Below are positions 1 to 7,685 of a stretch of DNA of 64,000 nt, piece by piece. Source of the DNA: Brevundimonas subvibrioides ATCC 15264 (lineage in GTDB: Bacteria > Pseudomonadota > Alphaproteobacteria > Caulobacterales > Caulobacteraceae). The notes under the pieces are model-generated. The model did not search any database. It saw only the letters and a program-made list of their open reading frames with translations, and had not been told where the DNA came from. Numbering within the stretch: the stretch's first letter is position 1; each line of letters opens with the position of its first letter. The stretch is taken from contig NC_014375.1 in NCBI RefSeq assembly GCF_000144605.1, positions 930,001 to 994,000 of the forward strand, written 5' to 3'. Both the position numbers and the translations under genes were made by a program.

Positions 1-1465
1 TGGCGTAGCGGACCGGCATGCCCTCGGCGCAGCGAGCCATGACCGCGTCGAACATGGCGCGGCTGGTCGTCTGGGGGTCATAACCCTCCACGGTATCGAT
101 GACCGGCTCGCCGGACAGGACGCCGCAGTCGGCTCCGTCCAGCTGCAGCGCGCCGGGGTTGTCGTAAAAGCCGTAGGCACTGGAGCAGTTGCGGCCCGCG
201 ACGTGCCTCAATGCCGCACCGCGAAGGTCCCGATCGCCGGGGCGGTTTTCCAGGCTGACGCCCAGATCGGCCAGGCGGCTCCTGACGGTGGCCCAGCGCG
301 TGGTGCCGGGGCCGTCGAGAAGGACCGACACCGCGCTGTCGGGACCGATCAGGGCGCGGAACGCCTTGACGCCGTAACCGTCCGGCCCGCTGCGGTCCCC
401 GGCCAGCAGGGTCCTCCAGACCGTGAAGACATCGCCGGTCCCGGCCTTGCGGGCCTCGAGATCGACCAGCCACTGGATCAGGACGCCGCAGTCATAGGGC
501 CCGTTACCGGACTGGAGCCGGGTGGGGTCGAGGTCGTCGGAGCCGAGCAGGCGCCGACAGCCGTTAACCCGGCGCATGATGCGCAGCCGTCCCCCCGCCT
601 CGCCCATCGCGCCGCTCGAGATCGCGCCGACGATCGCGGCGTAGTCGGCACCGCCTTCGTGCAGCCAGGGGGCCGCCTCGCTGTCCCTGTTCTTGACGCT
701 GTGACCGTTCCACAGATGGAAGGTCTCATGCCAGACGAAGGGGCCGACGGCCTCCCTCTCGTCGCGCCAGGCGTCGCCGTGGAACCGAACCGAGATGACG
801 CCCGTGTCCGTCACGTCCCCGCGAAACGCCGCGGGCCCCGGGCTGTCGACGCTGCCGATCAGGGTCGGGCGGAAGGGCAGGCCGACGCCGAGGCGGCCCT
901 CGTAGAAGGCCATGGAATCGAAGAAGCTGTGGCGCAGCAGATCGGTCAGCTCGGCCGGCATGTTGGAGCCGGCGACGACCGCACCGCGCGCGTCGGCCAT
1001 GATATCCGTCGCGAGGCCGATATAGGCATAACCGTCGATCTGGCCGCCTGCGGGCAGGACGGCTTCGCCGGCGGCCAGATCGACGGACAGGGTGGTGCCC
1101 AGGCCTTCCAGCATCAGGGCGGGGCCGAACAGGACGCGGCCGTCCCCCGCCAGAGTCAGGCCCATATAGACCCGGTCGACCTCGACGGCGTCGGGCCGGA
1201 TCAGCAGTTCGAATCCTTCGAACGGGGCTTCGCCCGAGACGACGCCGTCGACCAGGGTCAGGCCGGGGGTGGTGACGGTCCACAGCTCGCGGATCGTGTC
1301 GCGCTGCGAGAAGGCGACGCGCCGGACCGGCGCAGGCAGGTGATAGCGGACCACGACGCCCGCGCCTTCGCGCACGGCGACGGCCCGGGCGGTCGGAACC
1401 GCCTGCCCATTCGCGCGCGGAGCCAGAACCGCCAGGGCGAGGACGACGACAAGCAACTTCAGCAT
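1..1465 (-). CDS. Exported M61-like zinc metallopeptidase (3' end cut by window edge)
   Basis: The frame opens at 1465 and runs off the left edge without a stop, giving at least 488 residues. It starts with a signal peptide (MLKLLVVVLALAVLAPRANG). A gluzincin motif HETFHLWNG begins at about residue 246, followed some 20 residues later by WLHEGGADY, which would supply the third zinc ligand. HExFHxWN followed by W..EG..Y is the layout of M61 glycyl-aminopeptidase-like enzymes. The flanking sequence is not otherwise recognisable, so the substrate is unknown. It is transcribed in the same direction as the two genes upstream (1558-4371). The export signal and metalloprotease motif are seen directly; the M61 assignment is inferred from motif spacing. 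Confidence 0.72.
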   Translation of the reverse strand, partial: MLKLLVVVLALAVLAPRANGQAVPTARAVAVREGAGVVVRYHLPAPVRRVAFSQRDTIRELWTVTTPGLTLVDGVVSGEAPFEGFELLIRPDAVEVDRVYMGLTLAGDGRVLFGPALMLEGLGTTLSVDLAAGEAVLPAGGQIDGYAYIGLATDIMADARGAVVAGSNMPAELTDLLRHSFFDSMAFYEGRLGVGLPFRPTLIGSVDSPGPAAFRGDVTDTGVISVRFHGDAWRDEREAVGPFVWHETFHLWNGHSVKNRDSEAAPWLHEGGADYAAIVGAISSGAMGEAGGRLRIMRRVNGCRRLLGSDDLDPTRLQSGNGPYDCGVLIQWLVDLEARKAGTGDVFTVWRTLLAGDRSGPDGYGVKAFRALIGPDSAVSVLLDGPGTTRWATVRSRLADLGVSLENRPGDRDLRGAALRHVAGRNCSSAYGFYDNPGALQLDGADCGVLSGEPVIDTVEGYDPQTTSRAMFDAVMARCAEGMPVRYA

Positions 1466-1557
1466 TCGACCGCCCTGACAAGCTTCACCGTTGTGACAGT
1501 GACGGGCGGGTTGTGGCGAGGGTGGGGCGAACCCGCCGGATCAGATCGAACGCACGC

Positions 1558-3018
1558 CTAGTTCTCGGTGAATACCAGCGGCGTGTCGGCGGCGGGAAGG
1601 CAGCTCTGGTCCACGGCCTTGGTCGGATCGCGCAGAAAGTCGCGGGCGGCGCGGGCGGCGCAGGGGTTCTGACCGGTCACGCCGTGGGTGGCGTTGGTGA
1701 CGATCATGACCTGGCTGCCCTCATAGTGGGCGGCGGCCGCTCGGGTCAGGGGCGGGGGGCAGCCGGGGTCGATTTCGGCGGCGATGAACAGGGTCGGGAT
1801 GGTCGTGCGCACCGGCTGGTTCTCCACCGGATCGGCGGCCCCCACGTCGATGGCGGCGCAGACGTCGAACAGGCGCGACAGGCTGGACACCGAGACCTCG
1901 GCCACCGGATCGCCCGCCGCCCCGGCCGCGAGCGCGGCCTTGGATTCGAACGGGATCTCCTCCTTGCACAGGTGGGTCATGTGCTGACCTTCGAAATAAT
2001 AGGTCCTGTCCTCGGCGATAGCCGCGACCGGCGACAGGTCGCCGGCGATGATCTTCTCCAGATCTGCGGGCAGATTGCGGACTCCGGTGGCGGAATAGGT
2101 GGTGTCCATCAGGAAGGCGGCCAGATCGTCGACCGAGAAGGCCACGCCGTCCTTGTCCGTCTGCGGTCCGGCCAGCCAGGCGCGGGCATTGGCCTCGAAG
2201 CGGGTCTGCAGGTCCGCGTGGCGGGCGTTGCACTCGGCCTGCGCCGCGCATTTGCCGAGGATGGTCCGCACGGCGGTGGAAACCTGTTCCGGCGTATGGA
2301 CGGCCCAGTTGCCCTCGGGCGGCCAAGGCGAATCCATCACGGCCACCCGCACGACCTGCGGCGCATGGGTGATGACCGCGGCCTCGATGCGCGGGCCATA
2401 GGATCCACCGAACAGATCGATCTGCTTCAGGTCCATCGCCTTGACCACGTCGGCCACATCGGCGGCGATCACGGCGGCATTGTACTGCGACAGGTCCACC
2501 CCGGCGTCGGCATAGCCCTTGAGGCAGGCGATCAGTTTCTGTGCGTCCTCATCCGTCGGCGGACCCGCGTCGGTCAGCTGCGCGCCCGGACAGTCCATCG
2601 ACGGATTGCCCAGCCCCCCGCCCCTCTGGTCGAAATAGATCCAGTCCTGATCGATCGCGGCCAGGGGGCCGGCCCGGTCCGGCTGCGCCGCATAGACGCC
2701 CAGCCGGCGTCCCACCCCCGAGACCAGCGACCCGCCCGGCCCGCCATGGAAGACCACAACCGGCGGCAGGGTCTGGCCGCTGGCATCGCGATACGGATCG
2801 GAGGCCCGCACGCGGGCGACCGCGATATCGATGCGTCGCGTCGCCGGATCACCCCGCGTCTCATCGACCGTCAGCGTGCCGCATTCGACGGATCGTCCGC
2901 TCGTCGGCCAGTCGGCCGGGCACGGCTTGACCGTATAGACCGGATCGGCCGCCGAGGCGGGAGCGGCGGTGGCCAGACCCAGCAGGGCGAAACCGGCGGC
3001 GAGAAGAGTCTTCAGCAT
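1558..3018 (-). CDS. Exported alpha/beta hydrolase with TAP-like C-terminus (S33-type peptidase)
   Basis: A 486-residue protein with a cleavable signal peptide ending near APASAA. It carries the oxyanion-hole motif HGGPGGS, the DQRGGG turn typical of proline iminopeptidase/tripeptidyl aminopeptidase relatives, and the nucleophile elbow GGSYG. A late HGV segment (NATHGVTG) probably supplies the catalytic histidine, in the region corresponding to the TAP-like C-terminal domain. Family knowledge suggests hydrolysis of N-terminal peptide or ester bonds in the periplasm. It lies 27 bp downstream of the methyltransferase gene on the same strand and may share its transcript. The exact substrate cannot be told. 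Confidence 0.85.
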   Translation of the reverse strand: MLKTLLAAGFALLGLATAAPASAADPVYTVKPCPADWPTSGRSVECGTLTVDETRGDPATRRIDIAVARVRASDPYRDASGQTLPPVVVFHGGPGGSLVSGVGRRLGVYAAQPDRAGPLAAIDQDWIYFDQRGGGLGNPSMDCPGAQLTDAGPPTDEDAQKLIACLKGYADAGVDLSQYNAAVIAADVADVVKAMDLKQIDLFGGSYGPRIEAAVITHAPQVVRVAVMDSPWPPEGNWAVHTPEQVSTAVRTILGKCAAQAECNARHADLQTRFEANARAWLAGPQTDKDGVAFSVDDLAAFLMDTTYSATGVRNLPADLEKIIAGDLSPVAAIAEDRTYYFEGQHMTHLCKEEIPFESKAALAAGAAGDPVAEVSVSSLSRLFDVCAAIDVGAADPVENQPVRTTIPTLFIAAEIDPGCPPPLTRAAAAHYEGSQVMIVTNATHGVTGQNPCAARAARDFLRDPTKAVDQSCLPAADTPLVFTEN

Positions 3019-3045
3019 GGCGGTCTCCGGCGGGGCTGGGGCGGA

Positions 3046-4371
3046 TCAGGCGTACAGGCTGGCCCGATCCAGCGGCAGGCCGCTCGGACCCGGACGGCGC
3101 TTCTGGGCGACGGTCTGGTAGACCAGCACCGACCCCCGCTCGAAGCCCTTCTTGAACAGGGCGAAATAGATCAGCCACAGCCGCGTGCGGGCCTCGCCGA
3201 CCATGGCATAGGCCTCTTCGCGCCGGGCATAGAGCCGGTCTTCCCAGTGTTTCAGCGTCAGTTCGAAATGCTCGCGCATGTCCTCGACATCCAGGGTCTC
3301 GAAGCCGAGCCGGCCCAGGTTGGTCACCGTCATGCCGATGGTGTCCAGTTCCCCGCCCGGGAAGATGAAGCGGGTGATGACCTTGGTCGTGTCGGTCGGC
3401 TTGATCGGGTCCGTGCCGCCGCGCCGGACCGAGGCCTGGTGGAAATAAAGGCCGCCGGGCTTCAGCAGGCGTTTCATCTCCAGGAAGTGGCGCTCGTGGT
3501 TGGCGAATCCGACGTGCTCGAACATCTCGACCTGACTGATCGCGTCATACTGGCCCTCGACGTTGCGGTAGTCCTTGAGCTCAAGGGTGATCCGGTCCGA
3601 CAGACCCTCGCGTTCGACCTTGGCGCGGCCGAAATCCAGCTGGGCCTGCGACAGGGTCACGCCGTGCACCGTCACGCCATAGTGTTTGGCCGCCCAGCAG
3701 GACAGGCCGGCCCAGCCGCAACCGACGTCCAGCAGCTTCTGTCCGGGCTGCAGCCGCAGTTTCTTGCAGATGCGGTGCAGCTTCTCTTCCTGGGCCGCAT
3801 CCAGCGTCGCGTCGTGGCTCGTGAAGTAGGCGCTGGAGTAGACCATCTCCGGGTCCAGGAAGAGCGCATAGAAGTCGTTGCCCACGTCGTAGTGGAACTG
3901 GATGAAGTCCTGGTCGCTGCGTCCGGCCTTGTCGGCCCCGATGCCGTCGTTGCCGCTGCTGTCCCAGGCCGGCAGCTCGGTCGCCTCGGCGTCCGATCCC
4001 CCCATCAGGAAGGGCAGGGCCTCCTTGGCCATCAGCACCTTATCCAGCCGCGAGGCCAGATGCACGGCGCGCCCGTGGTCCCAGCGGTCGGCGGCATCCA
4101 GAGGACTGCCTCCCTCGACCCGGACGTCGCCGGTGCCGAACATCTCGAACAGCGTCATCAGGCCGGGCTTTAGCAGCAGGCGACGCACGGCCGACGGCCG
4201 CGCCACCACGATCTGGATGTCGTCGCGCGCATTGGGACCCAGCGGCAGGACCTCGCCGGTCCACAGGCGCAGGGACAGGTCCGCCTGCAGGTGTTCGGCG
4301 ACATGGGCGACGATGCGGCGGGCGGCGGTCACGCGGCGGTCGGTCGTGCCGCCGGCTTCTGTCTGGGTCAT
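3046..4371 (-). CDS. cfa: Cyclopropane-fatty-acyl-phospholipid synthase-like methyltransferase
   Basis: A 441-residue protein; I start it at the ATG at 4371 (MTQTEAGG) because upstream sequence in the frame is low-complexity and lies in the divergent rplU promoter region. The N-terminal half has the CFAS-type lead-in WDHGRAVHLAS; then FHYDVGNDFYALFLD (from residue 159) and the SAM-binding motif LDVGCGWAG (214-222). The later LSQAQLDF and EMFEHVG segments are characteristic of CFA synthases, which methylenate unsaturated membrane phospholipid acyl chains using SAM. The family also includes mycolate-type methyltransferases, so the acyl substrate is inferred. It is divergent from rplU and leads into the hydrolase gene at 1558-3018. 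Confidence 0.85.
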   Translation of the reverse strand: MTQTEAGGTTDRRVTAARRIVAHVAEHLQADLSLRLWTGEVLPLGPNARDDIQIVVARPSAVRRLLLKPGLMTLFEMFGTGDVRVEGGSPLDAADRWDHGRAVHLASRLDKVLMAKEALPFLMGGSDAEATELPAWDSSGNDGIGADKAGRSDQDFIQFHYDVGNDFYALFLDPEMVYSSAYFTSHDATLDAAQEEKLHRICKKLRLQPGQKLLDVGCGWAGLSCWAAKHYGVTVHGVTLSQAQLDFGRAKVEREGLSDRITLELKDYRNVEGQYDAISQVEMFEHVGFANHERHFLEMKRLLKPGGLYFHQASVRRGGTDPIKPTDTTKVITRFIFPGGELDTIGMTVTNLGRLGFETLDVEDMREHFELTLKHWEDRLYARREEAYAMVGEARTRLWLIYFALFKKGFERGSVLVYQTVAQKRRPGPSGLPLDRASLYA

Positions 4372-4478
4372 CGAGGGCCTCTGTCTGGAACGTCGCTTCG
4401 TCTTTGCACGTCGGGTCCGATGAGGGCTAGATCGCGAGCGTAAATCAGCGCCGCACGGCATTTCCGGTGCCTTTCGCG

Positions 4479-4506
4479 TTGACTCGAAGGGCACCATCCG
4501 TATATG
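4479..4506 (+). promoter_or_regulatory. Promoter of rplU-rpmA
   Basis: TTGACT at 4479-4484 and TATATG at 4501-4506 are separated by 16 bp, a good housekeeping-sigma promoter pointing at rplU. The expected start near 4513 gives a leader of about 60 nt that begins almost directly with the hairpin at 4519. Confidence 0.7.
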
Positions 4507-4518
4507 TCGCCGCTCTTC

Positions 4519-4553
4519 GCCCGCGGGGTCTCCCGGCGGGCGCATTCTTTTTT
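4519..4553 (+). terminator. Terminator-like hairpin in the rplU leader (possible attenuator)
   Basis: GCCCGCGGG pairs with CCCGGCGGGC across a GTCT loop (one bulge), followed by a U-rich run (ATTCTTTTTT), 20 bp before the rplU start codon. It has the form of an intrinsic terminator yet lies downstream of the rplU promoter, so it could attenuate the ribosomal operon. It cannot serve the minus-strand gene, which starts at 4371 and is transcribed away. Regulation is inferred. Confidence 0.55.
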
Positions 4554-4573
4554 GCGTTAGCCAAGGCTTCAAG

Positions 4574-5119
4574 ATGTACGCGGTGATCAAGACCGGCGGC
4601 AAGCAGTACCGGGTCCAACCGGGCGACACGATTGTCGTTGAAAAGCTGGCCGGCGATGCCGGCTCCGAGCTCAAGTTCGACAGCGTTCTGATGCTGGGCG
4701 GCGACAACGGCGTGACGCTCGGCGCGCCGCTGATCGACGGTGCCTTCGTCGGCGCGACCCTGATCGAGACCCGCAAGGGCGAGAAGGTCAAGATCTTCAA
4801 GAAGACCCGCCGTCAGGGCTATCGCCGGACCAACGGTCACCGCCAGCACGAATCGGTGCTGCGCATCACCGGCATCGAAGGTGCCGGCGAGACCGCCAAG
4901 TGGGACGGCAAGGTCGACCTGATGACCAAGGCCGAGATCAATCTGCGGGCCCGTGGCCTGGCCAAGCGCGACGCCTCGTCGGATCTGGGCTCGACCTCGA
5001 CGGTCGTCACCGATCATGACGGTGCCCATGTCGATGCCGTGGTCGTCGAATCCTCCGCACCGGCAAAGAAGGCTCCGGCGAAGAAGGCTGCAAAGCCCGC
5101 CGCGACCGACGAAGCCTAA
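4574..5119 (+). CDS. rplU: 50S ribosomal protein L21 (bL21) with C-terminal extension
   Basis: A 181-residue protein beginning MYAVIKTGGKQYRV, the invariant bL21 start. The core runs to about residue 103, including KIFKKTRRQGYRRTNGHRQ and the terminal RITGI. bL21 is usually about 103 residues. Here some 78 more follow: a segment covering residues 104-150, then a Lys/Ala/Pro-rich tail (APAKKAPAKKAAKP). Comparable tails occur in other alphaproteobacteria. The protein binds 23S rRNA in the large subunit. It is first in an operon with rpmA 64 bp downstream, behind the promoter and leader hairpin at 4479-4553. Confidence 0.97.
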   Translation: MYAVIKTGGKQYRVQPGDTIVVEKLAGDAGSELKFDSVLMLGGDNGVTLGAPLIDGAFVGATLIETRKGEKVKIFKKTRRQGYRRTNGHRQHESVLRITGIEGAGETAKWDGKVDLMTKAEINLRARGLAKRDASSDLGSTSTVVTDHDGAHVDAVVVESSAPAKKAPAKKAAKPAATDEA

Positions 5120-5183
5120 GAACAGTAGCGCGCTCACCTAGGCCGAACGGCCGGTAGCGCAGCAGGAAAGCAGGAGCGCCCAG

Positions 5184-5468
5184 ATGGCTCACAAAAAATC
5201 CGGTGGTTCGTCGCGTAACGGTCGCGACTCCCATTCCAAACGCCTCGGCGTGAAAAAATACGGCAGCGAGAACGTGCTGGCCGGCAACATCCTCGTGCGT
5301 CAGCGCGGCACGACCTTCCACCCCGGCAGCAACGTCGGCATGGGTCGCGACCACACCCTGTTCGCGCTCGAGCATGGCGAGGTGAAGTTCACCAAGAAAG
5401 CCAACGGCCGTTGTTACGTGTCCATCCTTCCGGCGAACGACGACACCCAGGCGATCGCCGCCGAGTAG
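5184..5468 (+). CDS. rpmA: 50S ribosomal protein L27 (bL27)
   Basis: A 94-residue protein with the canonical N-terminus [16 protein letters not shown], followed by KRLGVKKYG and the [10 protein letters not shown] motif. The flexible N-terminus reaches the peptidyl-transferase centre and helps tRNA placement. The residues after the initiator Met show no Firmicutes-type cleavage extension. An AGGAG ribosome-binding site lies about 10 nt before the ATG. It follows rplU with a 64-bp spacer in the conserved L21-L27 arrangement. Confidence 0.98.
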   Translation: MAHKKSGGSSRNGRDSHSKRLGVKKYGSENVLAGNILVRQRGTTFHPGSNVGMGRDHTLFALEHGEVKFTKKANGRCYVSILPANDDTQAIAAE

Positions 5469-5634
5469 CGCGAAACCGGATTTCGGATCGCGCTGCTTCC
5501 TCGAAAAGCAGCCGATCCGGACCAGGGAAATGTTTTCCGCGGGGAGTCTGGATCGCCAGGCTCCCCGTTTGCGTTCCCGCCTCGAAGTCCGCCCGAGCCC
5601 TCCAAGGAGGCGGACCGAAGACAAGGCTGGAAAC

Positions 5635-6168
5635 ATGTGCGTCATCGAAACCTCTCCGGTTATTGAGACCCGGCGCCTGCTGCTGCGCGCGCCCGCACCC
5701 CAGGACGTGCCCGCGATCGCGCGCCTGGCCAATGACGAGGCGATCTCCCGCAACACCCTGCGGATGCCCCATCCCTACCGTCCGGCCGACGCCGAGGCGT
5801 TCGTGACGGACGTGGCCGCCCAGAACCCGGTCCGGGCCAATACCTTCCTGATCGAGCACGAGGATCTGGGGGCGGTCGGGGTCATCGGCCTGTTCGAGGA
5901 CGGCGATCTGGCTCCCGAGATCGGCTACTGGATCGGCCGGCCGTTCTGGGGGCGGGGCTTCGCCACCGAGGCCCTGGAAGGGGCCCTGGTCTGGGCAGGC
6001 AAGCGCTGGCGCAGACGGGCCCTGATGTCCGGCCATTTCGCCGACAACCCGGCCTCGGGTCGCGTGCTGGAAAAGGCCGGCTTCCTATACACCGGCGAGG
6101 TCCGGCGTCAGTTCAGCAAGGCCCGGGGCGCTCCGGTCGAGACGCGCCGGATGGTCTGGCTGGCTTAA
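5635..6168 (+). CDS. GNAT N-acetyltransferase (RimJ/RimL type)
   Basis: A 177-residue protein. ETRRLLLRAPAPQDVPAIARL at the N-terminus is the usual RimJ/L entry, EIGYWIGRPFWGRGFATEAL is the acetyl-CoA-binding motif A region, and NPASGRVLEKAGF is the motif B/C end. The family acetylates N-terminal amines of proteins (for example ribosomal proteins) or small molecules; the position just after rplU-rpmA fits, but does not prove, a ribosomal substrate. An AGGAGG at 5605-5610 lies rather far from the ATG at 5635, so the exact start is uncertain. The 3' end overlaps the convergent small gene by 4 bp. Confidence 0.88.
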   Translation: MCVIETSPVIETRRLLLRAPAPQDVPAIARLANDEAISRNTLRMPHPYRPADAEAFVTDVAAQNPVRANTFLIEHEDLGAVGVIGLFEDGDLAPEIGYWIGRPFWGRGFATEALEGALVWAGKRWRRRALMSGHFADNPASGRVLEKAGFLYTGEVRRQFSKARGAPVETRRMVWLA

Positions 6169-6362
6169 CCGCCGGCCAGACCGGGTCCGAAGGCGACCAC
6201 GGCCGCGACGATGCCACCGATCACGGCGGCGGCGGCCCCAGCGATGAAGGCGAAGGCCGTGCGGGTCTGGCGGCGACGCATGCCGCCGGTCCGTACGCTG
6301 CGGATGATGACGAACGGCGACCGGTCGAACGCTTCCGAACCGACGATGTTGTGCTGGGACAT
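6165..6362 (-). CDS. Small single-span membrane protein
   Basis: A 65-residue protein from the ATG at 6362. Residues 1-35 are polar and basic (GGMRRRQTRT), followed by one hydrophobic segment (AAAAVIGGIVAAVVAFGPG) close to the C-terminus. It reads as a C-terminally anchored small membrane protein with no recognisable family. It is convergent with the acetyltransferase and overlaps its stop by 4 bp. Confidence 0.55.
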   Translation of the reverse strand: MSQHNIVGSEAFDRSPFVIIRSVRTGGMRRRQTRTAFAFIAGAAAAVIGGIVAAVVAFGPGLAGG

Positions 6363-6487
6363 GAACGCGCTCCCCGAACTGAGACTGGCCCGGACCGGAC
6401 CTGTAGCAGCTAAGGCGTCCGGGCTGCGTCGGAAAGATGGCGAACGGTGGTTATGCACCGTCTCGTGATCGATCGATCGTTGCTCGC

Positions 6488-7012
6488 TCAACCGCAGTAG
6501 ACCAGCTGGCCGGAGTAGGCGCGGTAATAGCCGCTGCGCGGATCGTAGGAGCGATAGCGGGCCGCGCACCACGACGACCGGTCGCGGTCGGCATATCCGC
6601 CGTACGCGCCGCCATAGCCTCCGGCCTGACCGCCGTATCCCCCGCCGGGATAGACTTGGTCCGGCCGCCCGTAGGCGCCGTAGTACTGGGTGCCCTGGTT
6701 GTAGGGCTGGTAGACATAGCCCCCGCCCTGGCCATTGCCGTAGCCGTGGCCGTACGAGCTGTAGCGCCGGTGGCCGTAGCCTTGTCCGCCATAGGACCGC
6801 TGGTCGCGCCACGAGGCCCCGCAGTCGCCGCGCCCCCGGTCCCAGTAGGAGTCGCAGCGGTAGTCGCCCGGCCGGTCCCTCTGAGCATGGGTGTCATAGC
6901 CGTTCCGGCCGTAGCTCGACCAGCTCCGGACCTGATCCGGATAGCTCCAGCTCTGGGCGGCGGCCGGGGCGGCCAGGGCCAGGACGGCGGCGGCGAGGGC
7001 AGCGGTCTTCAT
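6488..7012 (-). CDS. Exported Gly/Tyr-rich protein with BA14K-like C-terminus
   Basis: A 174-residue protein with a clear signal peptide (MKTAALAAAVLALAAPAAAQ). The middle (about residues 60-140) is Gly/Tyr-rich with repeated GGYGG-type units. The last 30 residues, with WCAARYRSYDPRSGYY and a final VYCG, match the BA14K signature: two cysteines around a Y-R-S-Y/F-D-P motif. BA14K proteins are small envelope proteins first seen as Brucella immunogens; their molecular role is poorly defined. Monocistronic between small genes on the same strand. Confidence 0.8.
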   Translation of the reverse strand: MKTAALAAAVLALAAPAAAQSWSYPDQVRSWSSYGRNGYDTHAQRDRPGDYRCDSYWDRGRGDCGASWRDQRSYGGQGYGHRRYSSYGHGYGNGQGGGYVYQPYNQGTQYYGAYGRPDQVYPGGGYGGQAGGYGGAYGGYADRDRSSWCAARYRSYDPRSGYYRAYSGQLVYCG

Positions 7013-7060
7013 GGTGAACGCCTCGGGCTGGGCGGGTCGGGCCGCCGTGAAAGGGGACGC

Positions 7061-7567
7061 TTACAGGGTGACGTTGGCGGTGGCGCCCGCGCGGGTGACG
7101 ACGTGGCGCATCAGGATGATCCGGTCGGCCCCGGCGCTGACCGGGGTGATCAGGAACCAGCCGCCCGCGGGCAGGTCGTCGAACCGGAACCGGCCGTCGC
7201 GGCAGGTCTGGGACCGGACGTAGGAGCGGTAGTCGGCGTTGGGATCGGGCACCGTCCGGGCGCGGACCACGGCCTCGGGCACCGCTGCCTGCTGGGTCGA
7301 GCCGTACAGGGTCTGGAACCGCTGGCGGGTATAGGGCGTGTCCGGCGTCAGGGCGACCGAGCCGGTGCAGGCGAAGCTCTGGCCGTCGCGGCCATAGGCG
7401 ACGCGGCCCTCGATCGCGGCATTGCCGACCCGGGCGGACGGCGCGAAGTCGGCGACGCTGAAGGCGGCGGGCGGACCATAGCCCATCGGCCCGGCACCCA
7501 CGGTGGAGGCGCAGGCCCCCAGGCCGGTGGCGATGGCTGCAACGGCCATGAAGGATCGGATCGACAT
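7061..7567 (-). CDS. Putative lipoprotein, hypothetical
   Basis: A 168-residue protein. I choose the ATG at 7567 (MSIRSFMAVAAIATGLGACA) because it is preceded by an AGGGGAG ribosome-binding site and opens a lipoprotein signal with a GLGAC lipobox. Residue 19 would be the lipidated cysteine. The remainder has the look of a beta-rich carboxypeptidase-regulatory-like fold: IEGRVAYGRDG near the start, and CRDGRFRFDDLPAGGWFL, which resembles CarboxypepD_reg-type modules. Two later cysteines could form a disulfide. No specific function is recognised. Confidence 0.75.
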   Translation of the reverse strand: MSIRSFMAVAAIATGLGACASTVGAGPMGYGPPAAFSVADFAPSARVGNAAIEGRVAYGRDGQSFACTGSVALTPDTPYTRQRFQTLYGSTQQAAVPEAVVRARTVPDPNADYRSYVRSQTCRDGRFRFDDLPAGGWFLITPVSAGADRIILMRHVVTRAGATANVTL

Positions 7568-7685
7568 CGGCAGGCTCCCCTGAACGGACACGCGCAAATC
7601 GCCCGACAGGCGACCGCCACAAGACCCCTAACGCAGCCATAAGGTCAAGGTTGCGAGACCGGACTCCGGGCGCCACAACGACCTC

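Noticed and set aside
1513..4173. An 886-codon plus-strand frame over the hydrolase and cfa-like genes
   Set aside because: Composition-driven; both minus-strand genes have signal peptides and catalytic motifs, the plus frame has none.
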